Part shown: one piece after another, positions 7,396 to 15,300 of the stretch | Layout: each line of letters begins with the position of its first letter | Position numbering within the stretch: position 1 is the stretch's first letter | Source of the DNA: Porphyromonas sp. COT-239 OH1446 | Lineage (GTDB): Bacteria > Bacteroidota > Bacteroidia > Bacteroidales > Porphyromonadaceae | Length of the DNA: 64,000 bases | Assembly: GCF_000768875.1 (NCBI RefSeq) | Contig: NZ_JRAO01000018.1 | Location: 40,538 to 104,537 of the forward strand | Direction of reading: 5' to 3' | Position numbers and translations under genes: made by a program | Notes under the pieces: generated by a model | The model's input: the letters and a program-made list of their open reading frames with translations, nothing else | What the model was told of the DNA's origin: nothing | Database searches by the model: none

Positions 7396-8715
7396 CTATA
7401 GCTTGGGGAGGATGTTGTTGAGTCTGATGCCATTCGATCCCTTGACTAGGATCAGATGTCCGTGAGGTACGTTCCCTTTACTGAGATAATGCTCGAGCTC
7501 GACGGCTGAGGCGAAGGTGCGCTCTGTCAGCCCCATCCCTGCCCATATCGGGCCGCAGAGCCAGAGTTGATCGCCCTCTTGAGCCAGTCTCTGTATCTCC
7601 TCATAAAGGATTTGGTGCGCCTCGTGTGCCTGAGTTCCGAGCTCATTCATATCGCCCAGGATAAGCAGTCGAGGGCGAGGGCTCTCGATGGCGAAGAAGT
7701 TCTCCAGTGCGTGGTGCATGCTGCTCGGATTGGCATTGTAGGCGTCGGCAATGACGAGGTTATCTAGAGGGGTGTGCATCAGCTGAGAGCGACTGTTACT
7801 GGGGCTGTAGGCTGCGATCGAGCGGACAATCTCTTCGCTAGGGACATCGAGGAAGAGGCCTAGGGCGACGGCGGCCAACACATTGCCCATATTGTACGCC
7901 CCAACGAGCTGTGTTGCCTGTCTCTGCCCCTCGATGCCGATGACCTCGGCAGACCACTGGAGCTCGAAGAATAGCTTCCCCGCCTCCTGGGATAAGAGCT
8001 CCCCCCTGATGAGGGCCTCTGAGCCCTGACCATAGAGTACCGAGGGGATGCCGTCGGCGATGTCTCGGAGTAGTGGATCGTCAGCATTGCGGATCGCCTT
8101 CCCCTCGTGGTTGCGTAGCCAGTCATAGAGCTCACCCTTCGTCCTAAGGACGCCCTCGAGCGAGCCGAAGCCCTCGAGGTGTGCTTGGCCAATATTGGTA
8201 ATGATGCCATAGTTGGGCTCGGCGATGGCACAGAGCTCTGCGATGTCGCCAGGCTTGCTCGCACCCATCTCGACGAGAGCAAGTTGGTGCTCTTGCCTCA
8301 GGCGCAGCAGGGTCAGGGGCACGCCGATATGATTGTTGAGGTTGCCCTGGGTATAGAGCAGCCGATAGGTCGTAGAGAGGACGGCAGCAGCGAGCTCTTT
8401 GGTCGTTGTCTTGCCGTTCGTCCCTGTGATGGCAATCACGGGGATACCCATTCTACGACGGTGCTCCCGAGCCAAGGCCTGCATTGCTCCGAGGACATCC
8501 TCCACGAGGAGGAGGCGAGGATCATTGGGCAAGCGGGCATCATCGATCACAGCATAGGCAGCCCCAGACTCGAGGGCCTCGAGGGCATACTGATTACCAT
8601 CGAACCGAGCCCCCTTGAGGGCAAAGAAGAGGCACCCAGGGAGTATCTGTCTACTATCAGTTACGATCTCGGGGTGTTGGCAAAATATTTCGTATAACTT
8701 GTCTGTCTGTATCAT
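7396..8715 (-). CDS. murF: UDP-N-acetylmuramoyl-tripeptide--D-Ala-D-Ala ligase
   Basis: Cytosolic Mur ligase that adds D-Ala-D-Ala to UDP-MurNAc-tripeptide with ATP, the last soluble step of the peptidoglycan precursor. An N-terminal UDP-binding domain (VTDSRQILPGCLFFALKG) is followed by the ATP-binding P-loop ITGTNGKTTTKE (about residues 95-106), the central NLNNHIGVPLTLL and EMGASKPGDI motifs, and a C-terminal domain with DAYNANPSSM. I start at the ATG giving MIQTDKLYEIF; an in-frame ATG 9 bp upstream is possible. It leads the murF-rpoN pair rather than sitting in the dcw cluster. Confidence 0.93.
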   Translation of the reverse strand: MIQTDKLYEIFCQHPEIVTDSRQILPGCLFFALKGARFDGNQYALEALESGAAYAVIDDARLPNDPRLLLVEDVLGAMQALAREHRRRMGIPVIAITGTNGKTTTKELAAAVLSTTYRLLYTQGNLNNHIGVPLTLLRLRQEHQLALVEMGASKPGDIAELCAIAEPNYGIITNIGQAHLEGFGSLEGVLRTKGELYDWLRNHEGKAIRNADDPLLRDIADGIPSVLYGQGSEALIRGELLSQEAGKLFFELQWSAEVIGIEGQRQATQLVGAYNMGNVLAAVALGLFLDVPSEEIVRSIAAYSPSNSRSQLMHTPLDNLVIADAYNANPSSMHHALENFFAIESPRPRLLILGDMNELGTQAHEAHQILYEEIQRLAQEGDQLWLCGPIWAGMGLTERTFASAVELEHYLSKGNVPHGHLILVKGSNGIRLNNILPKL

Positions 8716-8836
8716 AATAAACAAATGTAAGCATTTCGCCTTATCTCTTCAAATCCTTGATCTCTCGAGCCCCAAGCTCGAGGGGTACATCATCGAGAGA
8801 GTAGGCTCTCGACTGGGCGGAAGAGTCTCAAATACA

Positions 8837-8879
8837 GATACGAGTACCCTGCACCACTACGGAGCAAAGCACTCGTATC
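8837..8879 (-). terminator. Possible terminator after the DUF4878 lipoprotein gene
   Basis: Inverted repeat GATACGAGT (8837-8845) and ACTCGTATC (8871-8879) with a 25-nt loop, 29 bp beyond the lipoprotein stop on the minus strand. No strong T-run follows. The rest of the 190-bp gap before murF shows nothing else recognisable. Confidence 0.4.
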
Positions 8880-8907
8880 CATAATCAAACCTAAATGAGA
8901 TGGAGGG

Positions 8908-9276
8908 CTACTTGTCGGAGGCTATGTCTACCTTCCAGTCGTCATCGACTTTGATGAGGTACACCTCGGTCGTGTCGTTCTGCCCCTTGCCTGCAATGTC
9001 AGTAAACTTTACCCATGCCTCTCGGCCCTCTATTCTCTCTTCGACGAGCTTGAACTTGAAGTTTGGATTCAGCTCCTTCGATGACCCTAGGGCTGCAGCC
9101 ATCTCGAGCAGACGCTCTGTGCGCTCGGTACAATAATCCTCTGCCTCCTCGATCTGACCCGTAGAGAGGTATTCGTAGAACTTACGAGTAGCCTTTTCGG
9201 GGCCCGACTCGCAGCTGCTTAGGCCCACAAGGGCTAAGCCTGCGAAGGCCATGGCGATCATAGCTTTTTTCATCAT
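8908..9276 (-). CDS. DUF4878-like lipoprotein
   Basis: Small exported protein of 122 residues. It has a lipoprotein signal peptide with lipobox VGLSSC (Cys at about 22), followed by an NTF2-like/DUF4878 pattern: GPEKATRKFYEYLSTGQIEEA (a helix beginning a lumazine-like fold), then beta strands ending in YLIKVDDDWKVDI. Members of this family are predicted to bind small ligands, but no activity is established. A second ATG one codon in (9273) is an equally good start. It lies 33 bp after serS and is probably co-transcribed with it. Confidence 0.75.
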   Translation of the reverse strand: MMKKAMIAMAFAGLALVGLSSCESGPEKATRKFYEYLSTGQIEEAEDYCTERTERLLEMAAALGSSKELNPNFKFKLVEERIEGREAWVKFTDIAGKGQNDTTEVYLIKVDDDWKVDIASDK

Positions 9277-9309
9277 GTCGTTTTTACTTCAGAGTGTGAT
9301 CAATAGCTG

Positions 9310-10587
9310 CTAAGGAGCAGGGATGAGGTCAAAGCCCGTATAGGGCACAAGGGCCTTGGGGATGTGAATACCCTCTGGGCTCTGGTGGTTCTCTAGGAGG
9401 GCTGCAACGATGCGGGGCAAGGCTAATGCACTGCCATTGAGAGTGTGTACGAGTTGAACCCCCGTCTGAGCATCACGATAGCGACACTTGAGACGATTGG
9501 CCTGATAGCTCTCGAAGTTCGATACCGAGCTCACCTCGAGCCAACGCTGCTGAGCCGCAGAATAGACTTCAAAGTCATAGGTGAGTGCACTGGTGAAGCT
9601 CATATCCCCCCCACAGAGACGCAGGATGCGCCAGGGGAGCTCGAGCTTGTCTACAAGCGTCTGCACGTAGGCGACCATCTCGTCGAGACGTTCGTAGCTG
9701 CGCTCGGGCTTGTCAATGCAGACGATCTCGACCTTGTCGAACTGGTGCAGACGATTGAGGCCTCGTACATCCTTGCCATATGAGCCTGCCTCACGGCGGA
9801 AGCAAGCCGAGTAGGCCGTATTCTTAATAGGTAGCTCTGCCTCGGAGAGGATGACGTCTCGGTAGATATTCGTTACAGGAACCTCCGCTGTGGGGATGAG
9901 ATACAGCCCATCGAGACCGATATGGTACATCTGCCCCTCCTTGTCTGGGAGCTGGCCTGTGCCATAGCCCGAGTCTTCATTGACCACATAGGGGGGCTGT
10001 ACCTCCACGAAGCCAGCCTCTCGAGCTTGATCGAGGAAGAAGTTGATCAGGGCTCGCTGCAGACGTGCTCCATAACCCTTGTAGACGGGGAAGCCTGCGC
10101 CTGAAATCTTCACTCCGAGCTCGAAGTCAATGAGGTCGTATTCCTTGGCCAAATCCCAGTGAGGCTTGGCTGTAGTTCCGAGCTCAGGCATCCGTCCACC
10201 TGAGCGCACTTCGAGATTGTCTGCGGCTGATTTGCCTTCGGGGACAATGTCATTGGGTAAGTTGGGGATCTGTAGGAGCAGGTTTCTGAGTTCTCTCTCA
10301 TAGGCCTCCTTGGCCTCCTCGACCTCTTTACTTCGGGCCTTCATCGAGGCGACCTGAGCCTTCTTGGCTTCTGCTTCGTCCTTTTGTCCGGCCTTCATCA
10401 GAGCCCCAATCTCTCGGGCACACTGATTTTGCTCAGCGAGCAGGCTGTCGAGCTCTGTTTGGCTCTGACGCCGAGCCTCGTCCAGTCGCAGGACTTCGTC
10501 TATGATATCGTCGGCTTTGAAGCCCTTTTTAGCAAGCTTGAGTATGACCTCTGCCCGGTTATCCTTAATCTGCTTGAGTGTAAGCAT
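9310..10587 (-). CDS. serS: Seryl-tRNA synthetase
   Basis: Class II aminoacyl-tRNA synthetase that charges tRNA-Ser (and tRNA-Sec where present). An N-terminal antiparallel coiled-coil arm (about residues 25-105, rich in Glu, Lys and Ala) precedes the catalytic core. Motif 2 is in SACFRREAGSYGKDVRG and motif 3 in NGSALALPRIVAALLENHQ. The start at 10587 gives MLTLKQIKDN, the usual N-terminus, and a length of 425. A longer in-frame start at 10650 would run through the rpmA terminator and is rejected. The DUF4878 lipoprotein gene follows after 33 bp. Confidence 0.96.
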   Translation of the reverse strand: MLTLKQIKDNRAEVILKLAKKGFKADDIIDEVLRLDEARRQSQTELDSLLAEQNQCAREIGALMKAGQKDEAEAKKAQVASMKARSKEVEEAKEAYERELRNLLLQIPNLPNDIVPEGKSAADNLEVRSGGRMPELGTTAKPHWDLAKEYDLIDFELGVKISGAGFPVYKGYGARLQRALINFFLDQAREAGFVEVQPPYVVNEDSGYGTGQLPDKEGQMYHIGLDGLYLIPTAEVPVTNIYRDVILSEAELPIKNTAYSACFRREAGSYGKDVRGLNRLHQFDKVEIVCIDKPERSYERLDEMVAYVQTLVDKLELPWRILRLCGGDMSFTSALTYDFEVYSAAQQRWLEVSSVSNFESYQANRLKCRYRDAQTGVQLVHTLNGSALALPRIVAALLENHQSPEGIHIPKALVPYTGFDLIPAP

Positions 10588-10610
10588 AGAGTGGTGTATG
10601 ATCCATAAAG

Positions 10611-10657
10611 AGAGAGGTTGCCCCAAAGGTCCTACGACCCTCAGAGGCAACCTCTCT
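10611..10657 (-). terminator. Terminator of the rplU-rpmA operon
   Basis: A 12-bp perfect stem (AGAGAGGTTGCC at 10611-10622 with its complement at 10646-10657) whose loop holds a second small hairpin (AGGTC/GACCCT). It lies 54 bp after the rpmA stop and just upstream of serS, so it separates the ribosomal operon from serS. Confidence 0.8.
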
Positions 10658-10710
10658 CGTGAGTTCTAATCTAAATCTAAAGATGTGATCTACTCGTCGT
10701 GCAGTAGAGA

Positions 10711-10968
10711 TTAAGCCTCTGCCTGTACAGACACATACGATCGGTTGTCCTTCTTGCGTGTGAAGACAACCTTACCATCGATCAAGGCATAGAGCGTGTG
10801 ATCCTTGCCGATACCTACACCAGCACCAGGATGATGCTGCGTACCACGCTGACGCACGATGATGTTACCAGCCTTAGCTGTCTGACCGCCATAGAGCTTT
10901 ACCCCCAGGCGCTTGCTTTCTGATTCGCGTCCGTTCTTGGAACTACCGACACCTTTTTTATGAGCCAT
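10711..10968 (-). CDS. rpmA: 50S ribosomal protein L27
   Basis: Ribosomal protein whose N-terminal tail reaches towards the peptidyl-transferase centre. It begins [20 protein letters not shown], the family signature, continues with [21 protein letters not shown], and has the normal length (85 residues). There is no cleavable N-terminal extension of the Firmicutes type. It lies 30 bp after rplU in the usual rplU-rpmA order. Confidence 0.97.
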   Translation of the reverse strand: MAHKKGVGSSKNGRESESKRLGVKLYGGQTAKAGNIIVRQRGTQHHPGAGVGIGKDHTLYALIDGKVVFTRKKDNRSYVSVQAEA

Positions 10969-10998
10969 TTCTTTGTTCTAGTTTAAGGGGTTAATGAA

Positions 10999-11316
10999 TT
11001 AAGCGACAACTTCCTTTACGAGGATCTCCGTGAACTGCTGGCGATGGCCGTTGAGCTTACGGTAGCCCTTTCTTCTCTTCTTGTGGAAGACGAGTACCTT
11101 GTCTCCTTTAACTAGTGGAGAGAGGACTTCGCACACAACCTTAGCACCCTCTACGACAGGAGCACCTACAGTTACGAGGCCATCCTTGTCTGCAAGGAGT
11201 ACCTTGTCGAACTCAACTACTGAACCACTCTCTGCACCAGCGATGTGGTGCACGAACAAGCGACGGCCCTGCTCAACCTTGAACTGCTGTCCTTGAATTT
11301 CTACGATAACGTACAT
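10999..11316 (-). CDS. rplU: 50S ribosomal protein L21
   Basis: Ribosomal protein that binds 23S rRNA. The start at 11316 gives [19 protein letters not shown], the canonical L21 beginning, and 105 residues. An upstream in-frame ATG (11376) would add a 20-residue tail without homology and lies close to the promoter. The C-terminal half has the basic signature [19 protein letters not shown]. First gene of rplU-rpmA, with a -7 box about 94 bp upstream. Confidence 0.97.
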   Translation of the reverse strand: MYVIVEIQGQQFKVEQGRRLFVHHIAGAESGSVVEFDKVLLADKDGLVTVGAPVVEGAKVVCEVLSPLVKGDKVLVFHKKRRKGYRKLNGHRQQFTEILVKEVVA

Positions 11317-11409
11317 TTGAATATTACTAATTGAAATTAGTCCCGTAAGGTGGATCAGATTTCTCGATCTTCTCACTTAATACGCATACCCTACTTAGGA
11401 AAATCTGTG

Positions 11410-11417
11410 CAAAGGTA
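11410..11417 (-). promoter_or_regulatory. -7 box for rplU-rpmA
   Basis: TACCTTTG on the minus strand, followed by CAC, in the divergent gap upstream of rplU. It leaves an untranslated leader of roughly 85 nt, long enough for regulation, although I recognise no known L21 leader element. Confidence 0.6.
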
Positions 11418-11617
11418 ATGCTTCTCTCTGAGACCCGCAAGTCTGCATTAGTATTGTCCCTCGGATGGTTCTGCTCATTGCTGGGTTCAGAGTCTTGCTA
11501 CGCTCCCTATCGAAGCCTCTGACACGACCGAAGAGTGAGGACGAACGAGGGCTCCACTGTGCATGGATAGCCATCCTGATAGGGGCTCGAGGGAGGCGTT
11601 AGGAGAAGCTCCATTTC

Positions 11618-11796
11618 GATCCTATTTATACCTCGGTGTAGGCTTAGATAGGATCGTAAGTGAGACCCAAATAGGAGCTCCACCACGATCCTACTTACAC
11701 CTCGATTCAAGTCCTACTTAGATCTCTACGTCGATCTTACTTAGATCTCCATCGAGGCCCTATCTGCAACCTCGTCAGTGTCCCTATCTACATCTT
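11618..11796. repeat. 23-bp-period repeat array A (8 units)
   Basis: Degenerate 17-bp units of consensus GATCCTAYYTAGAYCTC. One forward unit is at 11618, two reverse units at 11639 and 11662, then five forward units at 11687, 11710, 11733, 11756 and 11780. Forward starts are 23-24 bp apart. The last reverse and the next forward unit start 25 bp apart. The array fills the divergent gap between the rplU promoter and the S41 protease promoter (50 bp from the latter's -7 box). The rest of the gap (11418-11617) shows no gene. Confidence 0.85.
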
Positions 11797-11846
11797 CGGA
11801 TGTGTCTCATGGATACACATAGGCCGGAAGTGTCAAGCATTCTCTT

Positions 11847-11854
11847 TACCTTTG
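11847..11854 (+). promoter_or_regulatory. -7 box for S41 protease gene
   Basis: TACCTTTG followed by C, 34 bp upstream of the chosen ATG at 11889. An AAGGAG stretch at 11870-11875 lies between box and start. The -33 element is not clear. Confidence 0.65.
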
Positions 11855-11888
11855 CGGTACATTGAAACTAAGGAGAACTACAAGCTAT

Positions 11889-13595
11889 ATGTATCGTCAG
11901 CGAATGATCAAGAAACTATCCCTAGGCGTCCTGATTGCCCTATCCCTTGGCTGTAGCCTGCCCATGCATGGGCAGAATGCCAGCAGTAACAAGAAAAGCT
12001 ATACCAAGGCTCTCGACGTCATGGGCTCATCAATGGCATTGCTCAATAGGTACTTCGTCGATAGCGTCAATATCGAGAAGATCAGCAAGATTGGTATCAA
12101 TGCTATGCTGCATAGCCTAGACCCCTATACAGAGTACTTCTCGGAGGAGGACTCCGAACGTCTACGCTTGATTACCACGGGCGAGTACGGAGGGATCGGG
12201 GCTATCATTTCCCAACGCCCCGATAGCACTGTTATCATCAACGACCCCATGGAGGGAATGCCTGCCGCCGAGGCTGGGCTCAAGGCTGGGGATGTGATCC
12301 TCGAGGTCAATGGACATGACCATCGCCGCTCGAGCAGCGAGGCCGTAACTAAAGATCTCAAGGGAGAGCCTGGGAGCATGCTAACGATCCTCGTGCAGCG
12401 CATGGGAGAGAAGAAGCCTCGTAAGGTCTCTTTCAAGCGTCGTAAGATTAGGATCAATCCTGTGTCGTATTACGGAATGATCGATCAAGACCTGGGCTAT
12501 ATCGCCCTCAACTCTTTCCCAAATACTGCCACCATAGAACTCAAGAAAGCTCTCGACAAGCTCATGCAAGAGCCCAACCTCAGGGGGCTCGTCCTGGATC
12601 TGAGAGGTAATGTCGGAGGACTGCTCGATGAGGCCGTGAAGGTTGTAAACCTCTTCGTCCCCAAGGGTAAGGCCGTGGTGATGACCAAGCAGCGTGCGGA
12701 TCTCAAGCAGGACATTACCCTCAAGACGATGACCAGCCCCATTGCCCCCAGGCTTCCCCTAGCTGTCCTTATCGATTCGGAGACGGCTTCGTCGGCCGAG
12801 ATCGTCAGCGGTGCACTACAGGATCTAGATCGGGCGGTTATTATCGGGCAGAAGAGCTTCGGCAAGGGTCTTGTGCAGACCACCATGCAGCTGCCTCACA
12901 ATGGAGTGCTCAAGCTGACCACGGCCAAGTACTACATCCCTAGTGGCCGCTGCATCCAGCGCATTGACTACAAGAAGGTGCGGGATGGGCAGCGTGATGC
13001 CGTCTTGCCCGATAGCTTGACCCATACCTTCTACACCGAAGCAGGGCGACCTGTGCGCGATGCGGGAGGCATCTTGCCCGATATTCAAGTCTCTCGAGAC
13101 TCCCTTCCTACGATGATGCTTTACCTGGGTATTAACCCCGATGCTTTCGACTGGATCACGGCTTACACGCTGCGTCATAAGAGCATTGCTTCGCCCACAC
13201 AGTTCCAGCTCAGCGATGAGGACTATGCAGACTTCGGTCGAATGCTCATCGAGAAGAAGTTCGATTACGATCGTCAAACCGCCAAGAGTCTCAGCACCCT
13301 CGAGGAGATCTCCAAGATCGAGGGCTACTACACCAAGCATGCGCAGCTCATGCAGCAGCTTCGAGAGGCTCTCAAGCCAGACCTCAAGCACGATCTCGAG
13401 AGCCTTCGTCCGCATATCGAGAGCTTCCTGGAGAGTAGCATTGTCGGACGCTACTACTATCGCCGTGGAGTCATTGAGAGAGAATTGCTTACCGACAAGG
13501 TCGTTCAAGAAGCTAAGGAGGTGCTCAGAGATGCAGCTCGCTACAGCTCTATCCTAAGCCCTAGTGTGCAAACCGCTACAAGTTCGGCGAAGTAG
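11889..13595 (+). CDS. ctp: C-terminal processing peptidase, S41 family
   Basis: Periplasmic serine protease of the tail-specific/CtpA type. After an N-terminal hydrophobic export signal (LSLGVLIALSLGCSLPMHGQ; the Cys makes a lipoprotein possible) comes a PDZ domain (AAEAGLKAGDVILEVNGHD) and the S41 domain. The latter has LRGNVGGLLDEAV, nucleophile region DSETASSAEIVSGAL and general-base Lys in QKSFGKGLVQT. These are the canonical Ser-Lys dyad motifs. The C-terminal third (about 170 residues) is helical and charged. Starts at 11904 or a TTG at 11862 are possible; the TTG sits only 8 nt after the -7 box and is unlikely. The stop directly abuts the ATG of the FHA gene. Confidence 0.92.
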   Translation: MYRQRMIKKLSLGVLIALSLGCSLPMHGQNASSNKKSYTKALDVMGSSMALLNRYFVDSVNIEKISKIGINAMLHSLDPYTEYFSEEDSERLRLITTGEYGGIGAIISQRPDSTVIINDPMEGMPAAEAGLKAGDVILEVNGHDHRRSSSEAVTKDLKGEPGSMLTILVQRMGEKKPRKVSFKRRKIRINPVSYYGMIDQDLGYIALNSFPNTATIELKKALDKLMQEPNLRGLVLDLRGNVGGLLDEAVKVVNLFVPKGKAVVMTKQRADLKQDITLKTMTSPIAPRLPLAVLIDSETASSAEIVSGALQDLDRAVIIGQKSFGKGLVQTTMQLPHNGVLKLTTAKYYIPSGRCIQRIDYKKVRDGQRDAVLPDSLTHTFYTEAGRPVRDAGGILPDIQVSRDSLPTMMLYLGINPDAFDWITAYTLRHKSIASPTQFQLSDEDYADFGRMLIEKKFDYDRQTAKSLSTLEEISKIEGYYTKHAQLMQQLREALKPDLKHDLESLRPHIESFLESSIVGRYYYRRGVIERELLTDKVVQEAKEVLRDAARYSSILSPSVQTATSSAK

Positions 13596-14162
13596 ATGAA
13601 GAAGATCTTCTGTCCCAAGTGCGATGGGGTGATTATCCTTTCTCATGCACGTCTCAGGGAGATCCGTGAGAGCCAAAGTGATCGAGCCGCTATTGTCTGC
13701 CCGAGCTGTGGACATCAGCTGCGCATTCGTCTGAGGTCAGCATCCTCTGAGCCTCAGGAGCAGGGTAGGCAAGCATCTACAGGCGAGAGCCTAGGCCACA
13801 TTGTCGTCCTGGAGAATGTATTTGGTTACAAGCAGCTCTTCCCTCTTTATCTTGGACTAAATAGGATAGGGCGACGCAACAAGGATACTCAGACCGATAT
13901 CCCCATCATTACGGGTGATCCTAGTATGGATCGTCATCATGCCATAATCAAGGTCATGCAGCGCAAGGGTGGGGGGCTGAGCTTCGCGCTCTCGGATGAT
14001 GACAGCCGTGTTGGGACTTTCGTCGCTGGGAGGTTGCTCGCTCCTCGTGAGTGGTGCAACCTCGAGACGGGCGACGTCTTCACCCTTGGGGCGACGAGTG
14101 TGATCTTCTCCAGTGATCCATTACCCTCCGAGGCCCAGGAGCAGGTAGAAAGTGATATTTAG
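13596..14162 (+). CDS. Zinc-ribbon/FHA domain protein
   Basis: Predicted cytosolic 188-residue protein with no export signal. The N-terminus has a Cys4 zinc ribbon: FCPKC at residues 5-9 and CPSC around 35-38. A low-complexity linker (about 48-67) precedes a forkhead-associated domain with GLNRIGRRNKDTQTDIPI, DPSMDRHHAIIKV and a late NLETGDVFTLG. The GRRN/S(M)xRHH pattern is the phosphothreonine-binding signature. FHA domains read Thr phosphorylation, so a Ser/Thr kinase partner is expected but is not in this window. Translation is probably coupled to the S41 protease, with zero intergenic bases. Substrate and partner are unknown. Confidence 0.85.
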   Translation: MKKIFCPKCDGVIILSHARLREIRESQSDRAAIVCPSCGHQLRIRLRSASSEPQEQGRQASTGESLGHIVVLENVFGYKQLFPLYLGLNRIGRRNKDTQTDIPIITGDPSMDRHHAIIKVMQRKGGGLSFALSDDDSRVGTFVAGRLLAPREWCNLETGDVFTLGATSVIFSSDPLPSEAQEQVESDI

Positions 14163-14224
14163 GCTCTGTCTCTATATTTTGCTTGGGAATATTAATCTGT
14201 TGATACAAACATATTGGAAGAATA

Positions 14225-15196
14225 ATGAATGCCGTAGAAAGAGTTAGAAACATTTTGAACTATTGTATCAATGAGGTACAAATGTACCGTCAGTGTCCGA
14301 ACAGTAAGTACTATAACTTTTGGCCGTGTGATTACAACAATAACTGGTTCAATCACTTTGTTGAGCATCGAGGCCTGGCGAAGGAGCGGCATCGATTGAA
14401 TTTCTTTTCTGTATTCGGGAATCCATTACTCCCCAGAATCATTCCCGGTAAAAAGGTCTTTTTTACTGGAGAAAACTTGGCAGATAATTCCATTCATAGT
14501 ATTGGAAGGGCGTTTAAGAAGACCTTCCCCGTTTATGATCTCGTTCTTGGTTTTGACTATGAGGTTGAAGATAGCCGTGTCAACTATATGCGTTTCCCTC
14601 TGTGGATAGCTTTTCTCATTGATCCCACCGCTGATTATCAAAAGATTAAAGAGACGATCGAGAGGATCAATGACCCCTCCACGAGGCTTAATGCCAGCCG
14701 AGATCGCTTTGCTTGCCTTGTGGCTAGCCATGATAAGACTGGGATACGTCAGAAGCTGTATGATGTACTTATGCCCATTGCCTCAGTTACTTGCCCTGGA
14801 AGGTTTCAGAATAATACGAATGAATTGCATGATCTGTATGCAAATGACAAAAGGGAGTATCTGAAGCTCTTCAAGTTCAATGTTTGTCCTGAGAACTCCT
14901 CTACTCCCGGCTATATTACAGAGAAACTATTTGATTCTTTTGCATCAGGTTGTATCCCGATATACTTTGGAGGAGGAACAGAAGAGATAGAACCGGATAT
15001 CGTTAATCAAGGAGCCTTTATTCGATACTGGGATGATGGTCGAATGGACTGGATGGACACGGTTCGAGAGCTTTGGGAGTCTCCCTCCGCATACAGAGCT
15101 GTGGCCGAAATTCCTCCCTTTAAGGAGCAAGCAGCAGATGTTATCTATGCTTACATGGAGAATCTTCATGACAAGCTTGCCGCAATTGTCCGTTAA
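14225..15196 (+). CDS. GT10 alpha-1,3/1,4-fucosyltransferase
   Basis: Transfers L-fucose from GDP-fucose to GlcNAc or Glc in a surface glycan. The family signature lies at about residues 216-250: FKFNVCPEN, GYITEKLFDSFASG and CIPIYFGG, with the GDP-fucose-binding Glu/Asn/Lys residues in place. There is no membrane segment or signal, and no C-terminal heptad repeats like those of Helicobacter FucT enzymes. By eye it is much richer in A/T and in AAT, TTT and GAT codons than its neighbours. The downstream gene makes GDP-L-fucose, so donor and transferase sit together. No gmd is present here. The acceptor (O-antigen, capsule or glycoprotein) is unknown. Confidence 0.88.
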   Translation: MNAVERVRNILNYCINEVQMYRQCPNSKYYNFWPCDYNNNWFNHFVEHRGLAKERHRLNFFSVFGNPLLPRIIPGKKVFFTGENLADNSIHSIGRAFKKTFPVYDLVLGFDYEVEDSRVNYMRFPLWIAFLIDPTADYQKIKETIERINDPSTRLNASRDRFACLVASHDKTGIRQKLYDVLMPIASVTCPGRFQNNTNELHDLYANDKREYLKLFKFNVCPENSSTPGYITEKLFDSFASGCIPIYFGGGTEEIEPDIVNQGAFIRYWDDGRMDWMDTVRELWESPSAYRAVAEIPPFKEQAADVIYAYMENLHDKLAAIVR

Positions 15197-15214
15197 GGCG
15201 GAAGTGGAGTTAAT

Positions 15215-15271
15215 ATGAATACAACAGATTTAGTGGACAGATATACCATAAAGCCCACTAAAAATGGTTAG
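15215..15271 (+). pseudogene. 18-codon A/T-rich ORF, possible gene remnant
   Basis: An ATG 18 bp after the fucosyltransferase stop opens a frame MNTTDLVDRYTIKPTKNG ending in TAG. A purine-rich GTGGAGT precedes it. The base composition matches the fucosyltransferase rather than the fcl gene. It could be the surviving start of a transferred gene whose remainder was deleted, or simply noise. No family can be assigned. Confidence 0.25.
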
Positions 15272-15300
15272 ATCTACAACTACTTTTTTATACGAAGTTC

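Noticed and set aside
11507..11710. A minus-strand ORF of 67 codons in the gap before the S41 gene
   Set aside because: It runs through array A units and shows the repeat as peptide repeats.
11618..11796. Reading the 23-bp arrays as CRISPR
   Set aside because: Spacers are only 6 nt, units vary widely, and orientation changes within an array.
12825..13508. A 227-codon minus-strand ORF opposite the S41 protease
   Set aside because: The sense strand carries intact S41 catalytic motifs; the antisense frame shows no family pattern.
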